Assembly: GCA_910584055.1 (NCBI GenBank)
Contig: CAJTZS010000041.1
Span: 1 to 37,282, forward strand
Origin: an uncultured Muribaculaceae bacterium
Lineage (GTDB): Bacteria > Bacteroidota > Bacteroidia > Bacteroidales > Muribaculaceae
Reading direction: 5' to 3'
DNA: 37,282 nt
In this document: positions 26,113 through 33,081 of the stretch, in pieces
Numbering within the stretch: position 1 is the stretch's first letter
How the letters are laid out: each line of letters starts with the position of its first letter
Translations under genes and position numbers: made by a program
The notes under the pieces: model-generated
What the model saw: only the letters and a program-made list of their open reading frames with translations
Databases searched by the model: none
What the model was told of the DNA's origin: nothing

Positions 26113-27482
26113 AATTTCCAATATATCTCATACTCCTTTCAGCAATATTGCTATCGGGATGCTCCGGAACAAAGAACCTCATAAAGGCTCGCACAGAGAT
26201 GCCGGACACTTTCATGCCGGCGGTGGAACCGGATTCATTATCCATCGCAGACATAGCGTGGTGGGAATTCTTTACCGACCCTACATTGACAAGGATAATG
26301 AAAATCGCCCTCGAAAACAACCGCGACCTGCTCAAGGCTGCCGCTAAAATCGAACAGATGCGTGAGTTATATGGCATCCAGAAAGCTGAAATCTTTCCGG
26401 AGATAGGTTTAAACGTGCAATATTCTCATGAGACAAACAACTATAACGGAACCGGGACAACAAATGATCCCGAACACGACCTGAAACTACCGATATCCTG
26501 GGAGATAAACTTATGGGGATCCATGTTCCATGCCCGAAACGCGGGCAAAGCAAGATACATAGCCTCTGAAGAAGATTACCGCGCAATGCGGATGGAGCTC
26601 ATCGCGGAAGTTGCAACCGTATATATCCGATTGCTGTCGCTCGAAAACGAACTCGCAATTGTGAAACGCACCCTCCACACCAGACAGGAATCGCTCAACC
26701 AGGCACGCATCCGCTTTGAAGGCGGCCTAACATCGGAGACTGTGTATCAGCAGGCTAAAGTGGAATATTCAACAGCGGCATCACTGATTCCAGACCTCGA
26801 ACTGCGATTGACCTCCACCCGCAACGCCCTGACTTTGCTAATGGGGGAATATCCTCATGAAATACTGGGCGAACGCACATTCCGGTTCAACCCGGACCTT
26901 GAGCAACGTCTCCCCCTTGGCATTCCATCCGACCTTCTGAAACGCAGACCCGATCTGCGCGCCGCCGAACAGAGACTTAAGGCCGCGATGTCAGATGTAG
27001 GAATGACATATGCAGACCGCTTCCCCTCATTAAAGATTGGATTCACTCCCGGATTTGAAAACGACGCCCTCACCAATTTCTTTAAATCACCCTTCACATA
27101 CGTTGTCGGGTCAATAGCCGGCTCTGTATTTGATTTCGGAAGAAAAAAACGTAAATACAAAGCATCAATAGCGGCTTACGATCAGGCGAGATACGACTAC
27201 GAACAGGCTGTAATCAAAGCTTTCACTGAAGTCAACACAGCAGTGACGGCTTACGGGGGATACACGAAAAACCGGCAACTGATGATTGAGCTATGCGATG
27301 CGGCGGCCAAGTACGTGAACCTCGCCCGCCTGCAATACCGAGGAGGCACCCTCAATTACATTGACGTGCTTGACGCCCAACGCCGTTACTTTGATGCCCA
27401 GGTTGGCGTAAACAGGGCAATGAGAGACGAATACCTCGCATTAATCAACCTTTATAAAGTTCTTGGCGGCGGATGGCATTGA
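26109..27482 (+). CDS. Outer-membrane efflux lipoprotein, NodT/OprM type
   Basis: A 457-residue protein with a lipobox ending at C18 (ILLSGC), WWEFFTDPTLTRIMKIALENN typical of NodT-family channels, two outer-membrane efflux (OEP) repeats and the tail motif GGTLNYIDVLDAQRRYFDAQ. It forms the trimeric exit duct of the tripartite pump. It overlaps the pump gene by four bases (ATGA), so all three are translated from one message. The sequence after the stop shows no terminator before the tRNA promoter. Confidence 0.94.
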   Translation: MKFPIYLILLSAILLSGCSGTKNLIKARTEMPDTFMPAVEPDSLSIADIAWWEFFTDPTLTRIMKIALENNRDLLKAAAKIEQMRELYGIQKAEIFPEIGLNVQYSHETNNYNGTGTTNDPEHDLKLPISWEINLWGSMFHARNAGKARYIASEEDYRAMRMELIAEVATVYIRLLSLENELAIVKRTLHTRQESLNQARIRFEGGLTSETVYQQAKVEYSTAASLIPDLELRLTSTRNALTLLMGEYPHEILGERTFRFNPDLEQRLPLGIPSDLLKRRPDLRAAEQRLKAAMSDVGMTYADRFPSLKIGFTPGFENDALTNFFKSPFTYVVGSIAGSVFDFGRKKRKYKASIAAYDQARYDYEQAVIKAFTEVNTAVTAYGGYTKNRQLMIELCDAAAKYVNLARLQYRGGTLNYIDVLDAQRRYFDAQVGVNRAMRDEYLALINLYKVLGGGWH

Positions 27483-27546
27483 GGACAGAATTGTGTATAA
27501 AACAAAGATTAGCCGCAACGGACAGCACACGAAAATCAGAAAAAAA

Positions 27547-27578
27547 CTTGCAAAATAGAAATAATATTTGTAACTTTG
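27547..27578 (+). promoter_or_regulatory. Promoter of tRNA-Ser
   Basis: CTTG at 27547-27550 serves as a -33 box, followed by 20 bases and TAACTTTG at 27571-27578, which fits TAnnTTTG. The tRNA begins 14 bases further on. The same bases (GTAACTTTGC, 27570-27579) match the GTANNTTTGC core I recall for CTnDOT target sites, which is known to resemble promoters. Confidence 0.75.
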
Positions 27579-27591
27579 CATCCGCAAATCA

Positions 27592-27676
27592 GGAGAGATG
27601 GCAGAGTGGTCGATCGCGGCGGTCTTGAAAACCGTTGAGGGTAACACCTCCGGGGGTTCGAATCCCTCTCTCTCCG
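27592..27676 (+). tRNA. tRNA-Ser (anticodon TGA)
   Basis: The acceptor stem GGAGAGA (27592-27598) pairs with TCTCTCC (27669-27675). The anticodon stem CGGT/ACCG encloses the loop CTTGAAA with anticodon TGA. A long variable arm (GAGG...CCTC) is typical of serine tRNAs. The T arm is GGGGG-TTCGAAT-CCCTC. The discriminator base is G and CCA is not encoded. Its 3' side borders an integrase-bearing element and may be the attachment site. Confidence 0.96.
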
Positions 27677-27689
27677 CTATGGAAACTTC

Positions 27690-27724
27690 AAAATCCCTGT
27701 AAGTAGCTCACTTACAGGGATTTT
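27690..27724 (+). terminator. Perfect 15-bp hairpin after tRNA-Ser
   Basis: AAAATCCCTGTAAGT at 27690-27704 and its exact reverse complement at 27710-27724 surround the loop AGCTC. The right arm ends in TTTT. It most likely terminates the tRNA transcript; it could also be part of the left attachment region of the element. Confidence 0.75.
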
Positions 27725-27780
27725 CCATTTAAGGGCTATGCCAGAAAATGCACCCAAAATGCCCCGGAATGACAAAGTTT

Positions 27781-27925
27781 TGCTACACGTATGCTACACA
27801 ACCCATGCTACACGACTTGTGTAGCAAAATTTTAACTAAGTATTTGATATGGCGTGATTTGTCACACTTTTGTCTGCTCAAAATCTTAAAGTAGTCTATA
27901 CCTTTGCGGCTGCATTCTGCTACAC
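27781..27925. repeat. TGCTACAC repeat cluster, probable integrase arm-binding sites
   Basis: The octamer TGCTACAC occurs directly at 27781-27788, 27792-27799, 27806-27813 and 27918-27925, and inverted (GTGTAGCA) at 27819-27826. The third and inverted copies form a perfect palindrome with a 5-base spacer. The cluster fills the 284-base gap between the tRNA and the integrase gene, where arm-type sites of integrases are usually placed. Confidence 0.7.
27899..27906 (+). promoter_or_regulatory. Bacteroides-type -7 box upstream of the integrase
   Basis: TACCTTTG fits TAnnTTTG, 54 bases before the integrase ATG. The nearest TTTG (27869-27872) is 26 bases upstream, longer than ideal. The fourth TGCTACAC copy begins 11 bases downstream, close to the expected transcript start, so integrase binding could repress its own gene. 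Confidence 0.55.
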
Positions 27926-27960
27926 AAACCAGCAAAGGATAACAAAGAAAACTTTAACAT

Positions 27961-29193
27961 ATGAGCCAAAGCAATTTTAACATCCGCTTCTACCTCCGTA
28001 CCAACCATGTCAACAAAGACGGCACATGCGCCATTATGGTGCGTGTGACGGTGAACAGCGAAAGAGTGGTGTTCAGCACCAAACTATCCGCAGACCCGGA
28101 CAAATGGGATGCGAAAGCAAACCGCGTCTATGGCAAAAGCAAATCCGACAGGGAGCTGAACCGCACACTTGACGATATGAGTTCGTCAATCCGCAGCCAC
28201 TACTATGAACTGGAGCGTTACGAAGCGTCCGTGACCGCCGAGAAAGTAAGAAATTCGTTTCTTGGTATAACTGCGAGAACAGAATCGCTGATGCAGTTAT
28301 TCCGCGAATACATGGACGAATGTGCCTCACTTTCGGGGATAAGCAAGAGCAAAGCGACTGTGCAGAAGTATGACCGCTGCTATCGCCGTGTGCAGGAATT
28401 CCTGAAAGCTAAATATAACCTTTCGGATATTCCACTTGTGGAAATCGGCCACAAGTTCATCACCGATCTGGAGTGCTATCTGCGCACTGTCAGCCAATGC
28501 AACGAGAACACGACAGCGAAATTTCTCCAGACATTCAAGATGATAATCATCCGTGCCCGTAACAACGGGTATATCAAGGGCGATCCATTCTCCAACTACA
28601 GAATCCGTCTTAAAAGAGTTGACCGGGGCTATCTCACTGAAGAAGAACTTTCGGCCATCATGGGCAAGGAATTCGCAACTAAAAGACTTTCGCAGGTAAG
28701 GGATATATTCATCTTCTCCTGCTATACCGGTCTTGCCTACATTGATATCAAAGAATTGACAGCGGATAATATCCGTACATCCTTCGATGGCAATCAGTGG
28801 ATCATGACACATCGCCACAAAACCGAGACCCCGGTGAATGTGCCTCTGCTGGATATACCCAAACAACTCGTGACAAAATATCGAGGCACGACCAAAGACG
28901 GTAAGTTACTGCCCGTCCTGAGCAACCAGAAGATGAACGCCTATCTGAAGGAGATTGCAACGCTCTGTGGTATAGACAAAAACATAACATTTCATCTGGC
29001 GCGCCATACATTCGCAACGACAATCACGTTGTCGCAGGGTGTGCCAATCGAATCGGTATCCAAAATGTTAGGTCATACCAACATCCAGACTACTCAAATA
29101 TACGCCCGGATCACCAACGAGAAAATCAGCCGTGACATGGCCATGCTTTCCTCAAAAATGAAAGCCAATGCCGCTGCTGCCTCTAATCCTTAA
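27961..29193 (+). CDS. Tyrosine recombinase, IntDOT-type integrase
   Basis: A 410-residue integrase with an N-terminal arm-binding domain (about 1-100, FNIRFYLRTNHVNKDGTCAI), a SAM-like core-binding domain (about 108-210) and a catalytic domain. Catalytic residues are visible as K287 (HKTETPVNVPL), H345 and R348 (FHLARHTFAT), H372 (LGHTNIQTT) and the nucleophile Y381 (QIYARI). The first catalytic arginine, expected in a TGLR-type motif, is alanine here (TGLAY, A259). The well-studied IntDOT likewise lacks this arginine, so loss of activity need not follow. The gene reads away from the tRNA toward the HTH genes, as at the left end of an integrative element. Confidence 0.93.
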   Translation: MSQSNFNIRFYLRTNHVNKDGTCAIMVRVTVNSERVVFSTKLSADPDKWDAKANRVYGKSKSDRELNRTLDDMSSSIRSHYYELERYEASVTAEKVRNSFLGITARTESLMQLFREYMDECASLSGISKSKATVQKYDRCYRRVQEFLKAKYNLSDIPLVEIGHKFITDLECYLRTVSQCNENTTAKFLQTFKMIIIRARNNGYIKGDPFSNYRIRLKRVDRGYLTEEELSAIMGKEFATKRLSQVRDIFIFSCYTGLAYIDIKELTADNIRTSFDGNQWIMTHRHKTETPVNVPLLDIPKQLVTKYRGTTKDGKLLPVLSNQKMNAYLKEIATLCGIDKNITFHLARHTFATTITLSQGVPIESVSKMLGHTNIQTTQIYARITNEKISRDMAMLSSKMKANAAAASNP

Positions 29194-29270
29194 TGACTGT
29201 TAAGAGAAGGCTTCATGCAAGATAAATAATCCCTTGACCGGACGATTTTCAGCTTGTTTTGGCTCAATCT

Positions 29271-29411
29271 AAGGGGTATATAAGGGAAAAATATGTTAAA
29301 AGGAGCCGTCAGACACGTTTTGGCGGCTCTTTTTGTCGATTTCCAGTCGTAAACCGCAGACTTTTAGTTAATAAGGATTAAAACTACCCCTTAGTAAGGG
29401 GATATATAAGG
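29271..29411. repeat. Imperfect direct repeat and palindrome between integrase and HTH genes
   Basis: AAGGGGTATATAAGGG at 29271-29286 recurs with one inserted base as AAGGGGATATATAAGG at 29396-29411. The second copy overlaps a perfect palindrome, CCCCTTAGTAAGGGG, at 29387-29401. These lie just before the promoter box of the HTH genes and look like regulator sites. This gap (29194-29484) also holds the terminator at 29303 and the promoter box at 29434. Confidence 0.6.
29303..29334 (+). terminator. Rho-independent terminator after the integrase
   Basis: GAGCCGTC (29303-29310) pairs with GGCGGCTC (29322-29329), with one G-T pair, followed by TTTTTG. It separates the integrase transcript from the excision-type operon. 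Confidence 0.82.
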
Positions 29412-29433
29412 AAATGCCCTCGCGGATTCCCGG

Positions 29434-29441
29434 TAGTTTTG
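29434..29441 (+). promoter_or_regulatory. Bacteroides-type -7 box upstream of the HTH/excision operon
   Basis: TAGTTTTG matches TAnnTTTG, 44 bases before the ATG at 29485. No TTTG stands at the usual -33 distance, which suggests that an activator may be needed. The palindrome and the direct repeat just upstream are candidate activator sites. Confidence 0.5.
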
Positions 29442-29484
29442 CAATGTCAATAATGACAGCAAACACTAAAATCCGAGAATACGA

Positions 29485-29814
29485 ATGAATTACGACGAAA
29501 AAGTCATGACCCTTATTGATACGGCCGAAGGTATATGGAACTTTGTCCATGACGCCGTGGCACGGCTCAGGAACGAGGAAGACCTCCTGCTGACCAAAGA
29601 GGAAGTAGCCGAGCTGATGAATTGCAGCACGAGGACAGTCGCCCGCTTGCAGGAGGAACGCGAAATTGAATATGTGGTGCTCCGTGGCTGTGTGAGGTTC
29701 ACCAAACAGGCCGTGCGCGACGCCATACGCCGCAACACAATCAAGGTATCGCCGAAAACAAAGCGGGAGTTCGAGGCCAATTTCAAAGCTATCGTAGCCA
29801 AACGTGTGAAATGA
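29485..29814 (+). CDS. Small HTH protein, excisionase-type (Xis2c-like position)
   Basis: A 109-residue basic protein. Residues about 35-80 form a MerR/excisionase-type winged helix (LLLTKEEVAELMNCSTRTVARLQEEREI...RFTKQAVRDAI, shown in parts). The N-terminal third is likely helical. By position (first of two HTH genes before an orf3-like and a topoisomerase-like gene) it corresponds to xis2c of the CTnDOT excision operon, which bends DNA at the att sites to favour excision. That assignment rests on gene order and domain type. It overlaps the next gene by four bases. Confidence 0.82.
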   Translation: MNYDEKVMTLIDTAEGIWNFVHDAVARLRNEEDLLLTKEEVAELMNCSTRTVARLQEEREIEYVVLRGCVRFTKQAVRDAIRRNTIKVSPKTKREFEANFKAIVAKRVK

Positions 29815-30167
29815 TGAAAACGATAACGATTGAGAAAGGCACGTTTGAGCGGTGGATGCGGATGATATTCGACCGGCTTGACCGTCACGACCGCAAGCTG
29901 GACGCCATAGCCAAGCGCAAGGACCCGGCGCTGCCCGAGGTGATAGGCGAAAAACTCTATGATGTGCCGGCGCTCGCCGAGGTCTTCGGCGTCACCGCCA
30001 ACACCATCTACCGTTGGAAAAGGCGCGGAATTATCCCGCTGCGCAAGATAGGCGGCAAAAACCAGATGTGGGAGCATGAGGTGGCGGCGTTGCTTACCCA
30101 TACCGACCTGATGGAAGAAATGAATAAATCGGAATTGTCCGAGAAAAACAATACCACTAAAATCTAA
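29811..30167 (+). CDS. Small HTH protein, excisionase-type (Xis2d-like position)
   Basis: A 118-residue basic protein. Its HTH_17/excisionase domain lies at about 49-95 (LYDVPALAEVFGVTANTIYR, then WKRRGIIPLRKIGGKNQMW). The N-terminus may be a short coiled coil. Two ATGs (29811 and 29814) are possible; both overlap the previous stop. By order it matches xis2d of CTnDOT-type elements. The last codons (TTKI and stop) coincide with a CACTAAAATC box, so that box is also in the leader of the next gene. Confidence 0.82.
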   Translation: MMKTITIEKGTFERWMRMIFDRLDRHDRKLDAIAKRKDPALPEVIGEKLYDVPALAEVFGVTANTIYRWKRRGIIPLRKIGGKNQMWEHEVAALLTHTDLMEEMNKSELSEKNNTTKI

Positions 30168-30179
30168 AATTTTATTCAA

Positions 30180-31610
30180 ATGGATCAAACCAAAGAACAG
30201 GAGCAGGTGCTCATCGCCCGCAACAACGAAACCGGGCAGGTGGGAGCCGTCACAGGAATGAACGACGACGGCACCCCAAAACTCACCGATGTCAAGTCGG
30301 CCAAGCTCTCCGACCTCGTGAGATTCTCCAAAGGTCAGAACCCGCTGGAAGCATTCATGTCGAACTTCGTGCGCCAGTGCAAAAATCCGTCCACCTTCGG
30401 ATTCTTCAAGGTACCCGCCGACCGCTACGACAGCGTGGGAGTGGCGATGTCCGACCTTATCAAAGACCCGCAGGCCAACGCCGACATGCTGAAAGACAAC
30501 AAGGTCGAAATGCCCGCGCAGGAGCAGTCACAGGCAGCAGAGGTCAAGACGCAGCCCGAAGAAACGCCCGCACAGGGCGGCTATCAGGCCATCAACGCCG
30601 ACAGCATAGACTGGGAGGCATTCAAGACCAACTGGGGCGTCGAGCGCGAACAGCTTGAAAAATCCGGAGACCTCGAAAGGATGCTCAACTACGGCAAATC
30701 GGGTCTGATGAAGGTACATCCCACCCTTGCCGGCGAAAAGATGGAGCTGGACGCCCGGTTGTCGCTGCGCAAGGAACAGGACGGCAATATCAAGTTAGTG
30801 CCCCACTTCATCCGCCTCGAACCCAATCTTGAAAAGGAATACCGGGGCCATCAGTTCACCGCAGCTGACAAGGAGCAGTTGTTGAAGACCGGCAACCTCG
30901 GCCGTATCGTGGAGCTGGAGAGCAGGAACGGCGAGAAGACACCATCTTTCGTGAGCCTCGACCGCCTCACCAACGAAATCGTGAGTATGCCCGTGAACCG
31001 CCTTCACATCAAGGAGAACATCGGCAAGACAACGCTGACAGCCGATGAGATCAAGACACTCAAAGAGGGTCTGCCGGTAGTGGACAAGGAAATCACCCTG
31101 CGCGACGGTAAGACATTCAAGACCACCTTGCAGGTCAACGCCGACGCCCGCTGCGTCGAGTTCGTGCCGAAGGCGTGGCAAAACCACAAGCAGGGCCAGC
31201 CGCAACAGCAGGCTCAGAGCCGTGGCAACAGCTGGACGGACGCCGAGGGGAACATCCGCCCCATCAGCAAATGGAAGGGGATACAGTTCACCGACCAGCA
31301 GAAACAGGACTATGTGGACGGCAAGACCGTCGTACTGGAAAACGCAACGGATTCAAAAGGTCAGCCATGCACCCTGTATGTCAAGTTCAACCCCGAAAAG
31401 CAGCGTCCTTTCGCAACCACCGACAACCCCGACCTGAAACAGACCGTCGCCCCGTCCAACGACAGCGCCACGCAGGTGGCCGTCAACAACGACGGCAAGA
31501 CCAACGAGGCTACAAAGAATGTCGCCGAGCCACTCCAGAAATACCAGACGGCGCCCAAGAACGAGGCACAGCAGCGGCAACAGCGTAAGCCGAAAGGCCC
31601 AAAACCATAA
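30180..31610 (+). CDS. DUF3945/DUF4099-type mobile-element protein (orf3-like)
   Basis: A 476-residue hydrophilic, Gln- and Lys-rich protein. The N-terminal part (VLIARNNETGQVGAVTGMND, then FSKGQNPLEAFMSNFVRQCK) is of the DUF4099 kind. Two DUF3945-like segments follow (VPHFIRLEPNLEKEYRGHQF near 216-235 and ISKWKGIQFTDQQKQDYVDG near 362-381), and the tail is low-complexity (QRQQRKPKGPKP). No enzyme motif is visible. In CTnDOT-like elements a protein in this position (orf3) lies between the HTH pair and the topoisomerase-like exc gene; its function is not known to me. The two similar segments may each bind nucleic acid or the same partner. Confidence 0.75.
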   Translation: MDQTKEQEQVLIARNNETGQVGAVTGMNDDGTPKLTDVKSAKLSDLVRFSKGQNPLEAFMSNFVRQCKNPSTFGFFKVPADRYDSVGVAMSDLIKDPQANADMLKDNKVEMPAQEQSQAAEVKTQPEETPAQGGYQAINADSIDWEAFKTNWGVEREQLEKSGDLERMLNYGKSGLMKVHPTLAGEKMELDARLSLRKEQDGNIKLVPHFIRLEPNLEKEYRGHQFTAADKEQLLKTGNLGRIVELESRNGEKTPSFVSLDRLTNEIVSMPVNRLHIKENIGKTTLTADEIKTLKEGLPVVDKEITLRDGKTFKTTLQVNADARCVEFVPKAWQNHKQGQPQQQAQSRGNSWTDAEGNIRPISKWKGIQFTDQQKQDYVDGKTVVLENATDSKGQPCTLYVKFNPEKQRPFATTDNPDLKQTVAPSNDSATQVAVNNDGKTNEATKNVAEPLQKYQTAPKNEAQQRQQRKPKGPKP

Positions 31611-31661
31611 CCCTCCCGCATAAATAACGCCGCTAAAATCCAAGAGTGAATCATTAACCCC

Positions 31662-31696
31662 GGTTGCAGGGGTCGCACAATATGGCTCCTGCAACC
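31662..31696 (+). other. Perfect 9-bp hairpin between the orf3-like and topoisomerase-like genes
   Basis: GGTTGCAGG (31662-31670) and CCTGCAACC (31688-31696) are perfect reverse complements around a 17-base loop. No T-run follows, so it is not a standard terminator. It is bracketed by a CGCTAAAATC box (31631) and the ACTAAAAAATC form (31707), and may be an RNA processing or regulatory stem. Confidence 0.6.
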
Positions 31697-31729
31697 ATAA
31701 TACAAAACTAAAAAATCAAGACATAGATA

Positions 31730-32950
31730 ATGAAACTTATCATAACACCCACATACGACATGGCAAAGGCAGTTGCCGGCGCCACAGGAGAATACGAGGA
31801 AACCACCGACTCTTTTGTGAGCCGCGACACCCATATCGTCTGGACTCACGGCGACGTGGTGGACCTGAAACTCAACGACCGTATAACCGACAACGACTTT
31901 CCGGGGCAGCTCAACGCCCGGCAGATCGCGGCGCAATATTACACACCCGTCGTAAGGGAGCAGCCGAGCATAAGCTCGCGTGACTATGCCGCACTGCGCC
32001 TTATCGAGCAGCTGGCCTCCTTCGTGCAAGAGATAATCTTCGTCACCTATCCGTGGGATGAGGGCGAGAAATACATGCAGGCATTGGTGACCTTCCTCTC
32101 GCCGCAGGCTCCATGCCGCCGTATCGTCCTGCAAGAAATGACCGAAAGCTCCATATCTGACGCATTATGCCGGATGCCCACCCCTAAACTCGACAGCTAC
32201 CTGTCCGACAACGCCATGCGCCATGTCGTCGCCTACGACATGGTGACGACACGGCCCGAAGAACTGAAAGGCAGCCCCGCCTTCTCCGACAAAGCCGGCG
32301 AATTGCTCAAAAACATCAAAAAGGCGATGGACCGCCAAGAGGCGGGTGCCAAAATTCTTCCTGACAAGGCGAAAAATGAGCGAACCTACACATTCGGCAC
32401 CTACCTGTCGCTTGAAACAGCCACCGCCATACTCTCCGCAAAATACGGCATGGGCTTACACTCCATTATGTGCAGCCTTGTGAGCCTCTACGAGAAAGGC
32501 AAGATAACCAACCCCGTCACCCACTGCAAGGGCGAAAATCCCATGTGCGGCGCCGTCCTCGGTCATGTCGGGCCTATACTCCCTGCCGGGAGTGTTGACA
32601 AATCAATGCTCGGTGTGCCATACGACCACATCAACGCCCCCGACGAACCTATAAGCCGCGACGCCGCCGTCTATTCCCTTATCGTCGAGCATACCGAGAA
32701 AGTCAAAGGCGGCAATGTGACAACGGTGGTGTACCCCTCTTATGAAAGCGACAGCGGCCTGCCGCTTGCCGAGATACTTTCAAAATCACCCGACAGCTGG
32801 GTTGCCGGCGCCTCGGCCTCTTTTGTCGCCGACGGCTGCATAGGCTCCCTTATAGAGCAGCTGATATGCAACGAGATGGTGTATATCGACAATGAGTGTG
32901 TCCATATAACCGAGGAAGGTTACAGATTCCTTGACTTCCTCAACAATTAG
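31730..32950 (+). CDS. Catalytically dead type IA topoisomerase-like protein (Exc-like)
   Basis: A 406-residue protein whose whole length can be aligned by eye with topoisomerase III, although it is far shorter than the usual 650-700 residues. MKLIITPTYDMAKAV matches the TOPRIM start, but the catalytic glutamate is Pro7. FVTYPWDEGEKYMQ (104-117) matches the ATDADREGE motif, but both aspartates are lost (Tyr107, Trp109). LYEKGKITNPVTHCKG (253-268) matches the active-site LYExxxITYPRTDS, but the catalytic tyrosine is Asn261 and the arginine Val263. The C-terminal IGSLIEQLICNEMVYI (371-386) matches the family's ATRAxIIExL region. By position it equals exc of CTnDOT-type excision operons. It probably acts as a DNA-binding or structural excision factor. 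Confidence 0.8.
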   Translation: MKLIITPTYDMAKAVAGATGEYEETTDSFVSRDTHIVWTHGDVVDLKLNDRITDNDFPGQLNARQIAAQYYTPVVREQPSISSRDYAALRLIEQLASFVQEIIFVTYPWDEGEKYMQALVTFLSPQAPCRRIVLQEMTESSISDALCRMPTPKLDSYLSDNAMRHVVAYDMVTTRPEELKGSPAFSDKAGELLKNIKKAMDRQEAGAKILPDKAKNERTYTFGTYLSLETATAILSAKYGMGLHSIMCSLVSLYEKGKITNPVTHCKGENPMCGAVLGHVGPILPAGSVDKSMLGVPYDHINAPDEPISRDAAVYSLIVEHTEKVKGGNVTTVVYPSYESDSGLPLAEILSKSPDSWVAGASASFVADGCIGSLIEQLICNEMVYIDNECVHITEEGYRFLDFLNN

Positions 32951-33006
32951 GCACCGCTATCCGGCCAACCTCCCGGCGGCAAAAAGGGACGAAAACGACA
33001 CCGCGC

Positions 33007-33038
33007 GTTGCGTGTGTGGCTGAAAATTCGTACCTTTG
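33007..33038 (+). promoter_or_regulatory. Promoter upstream of the DUF1896 gene
   Basis: GTTG at 33007-33010, a 20-base spacer and TACCTTTG at 33031-33038 fit the Bacteroidales -33/-7 pattern. Transcription would start near 33045 and give a leader of about 120 bases before the ATG at 33168, most of it the structured element at 33082-33161. Confidence 0.65.
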
Positions 33039-33081
33039 CCACTGAATCGCAGTCATAAAATCGTTTTTGATTCATTTGATT

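Noticed and set aside
27570..27579. GTAACTTTGC as the left attachment core of the element
   Set aside because: It is upstream of the tRNA and spaced correctly from a -33 box and from the tRNA start, so it is better explained as the tRNA promoter. The element border is more likely at or after the tRNA 3' end.
27781..27925. CRISPR-like array
   Set aside because: The repeated unit is only 8 bases, spacing is irregular, one copy is inverted and no cas genes are near. Integrase arm sites fit better.
29490..30188. 232-codon minus-strand frame over the two HTH genes
   Set aside because: The sense frames carry recognisable HTH domains with an ATGA overlap; the antisense product has no known features.
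31361..32134. 257-codon minus-strand frame across the orf3-like and topoisomerase-like genes
   Set aside because: It crosses two sense genes and the hairpin between them and has low-complexity Cys/Val/Leu-rich composition without a family match.
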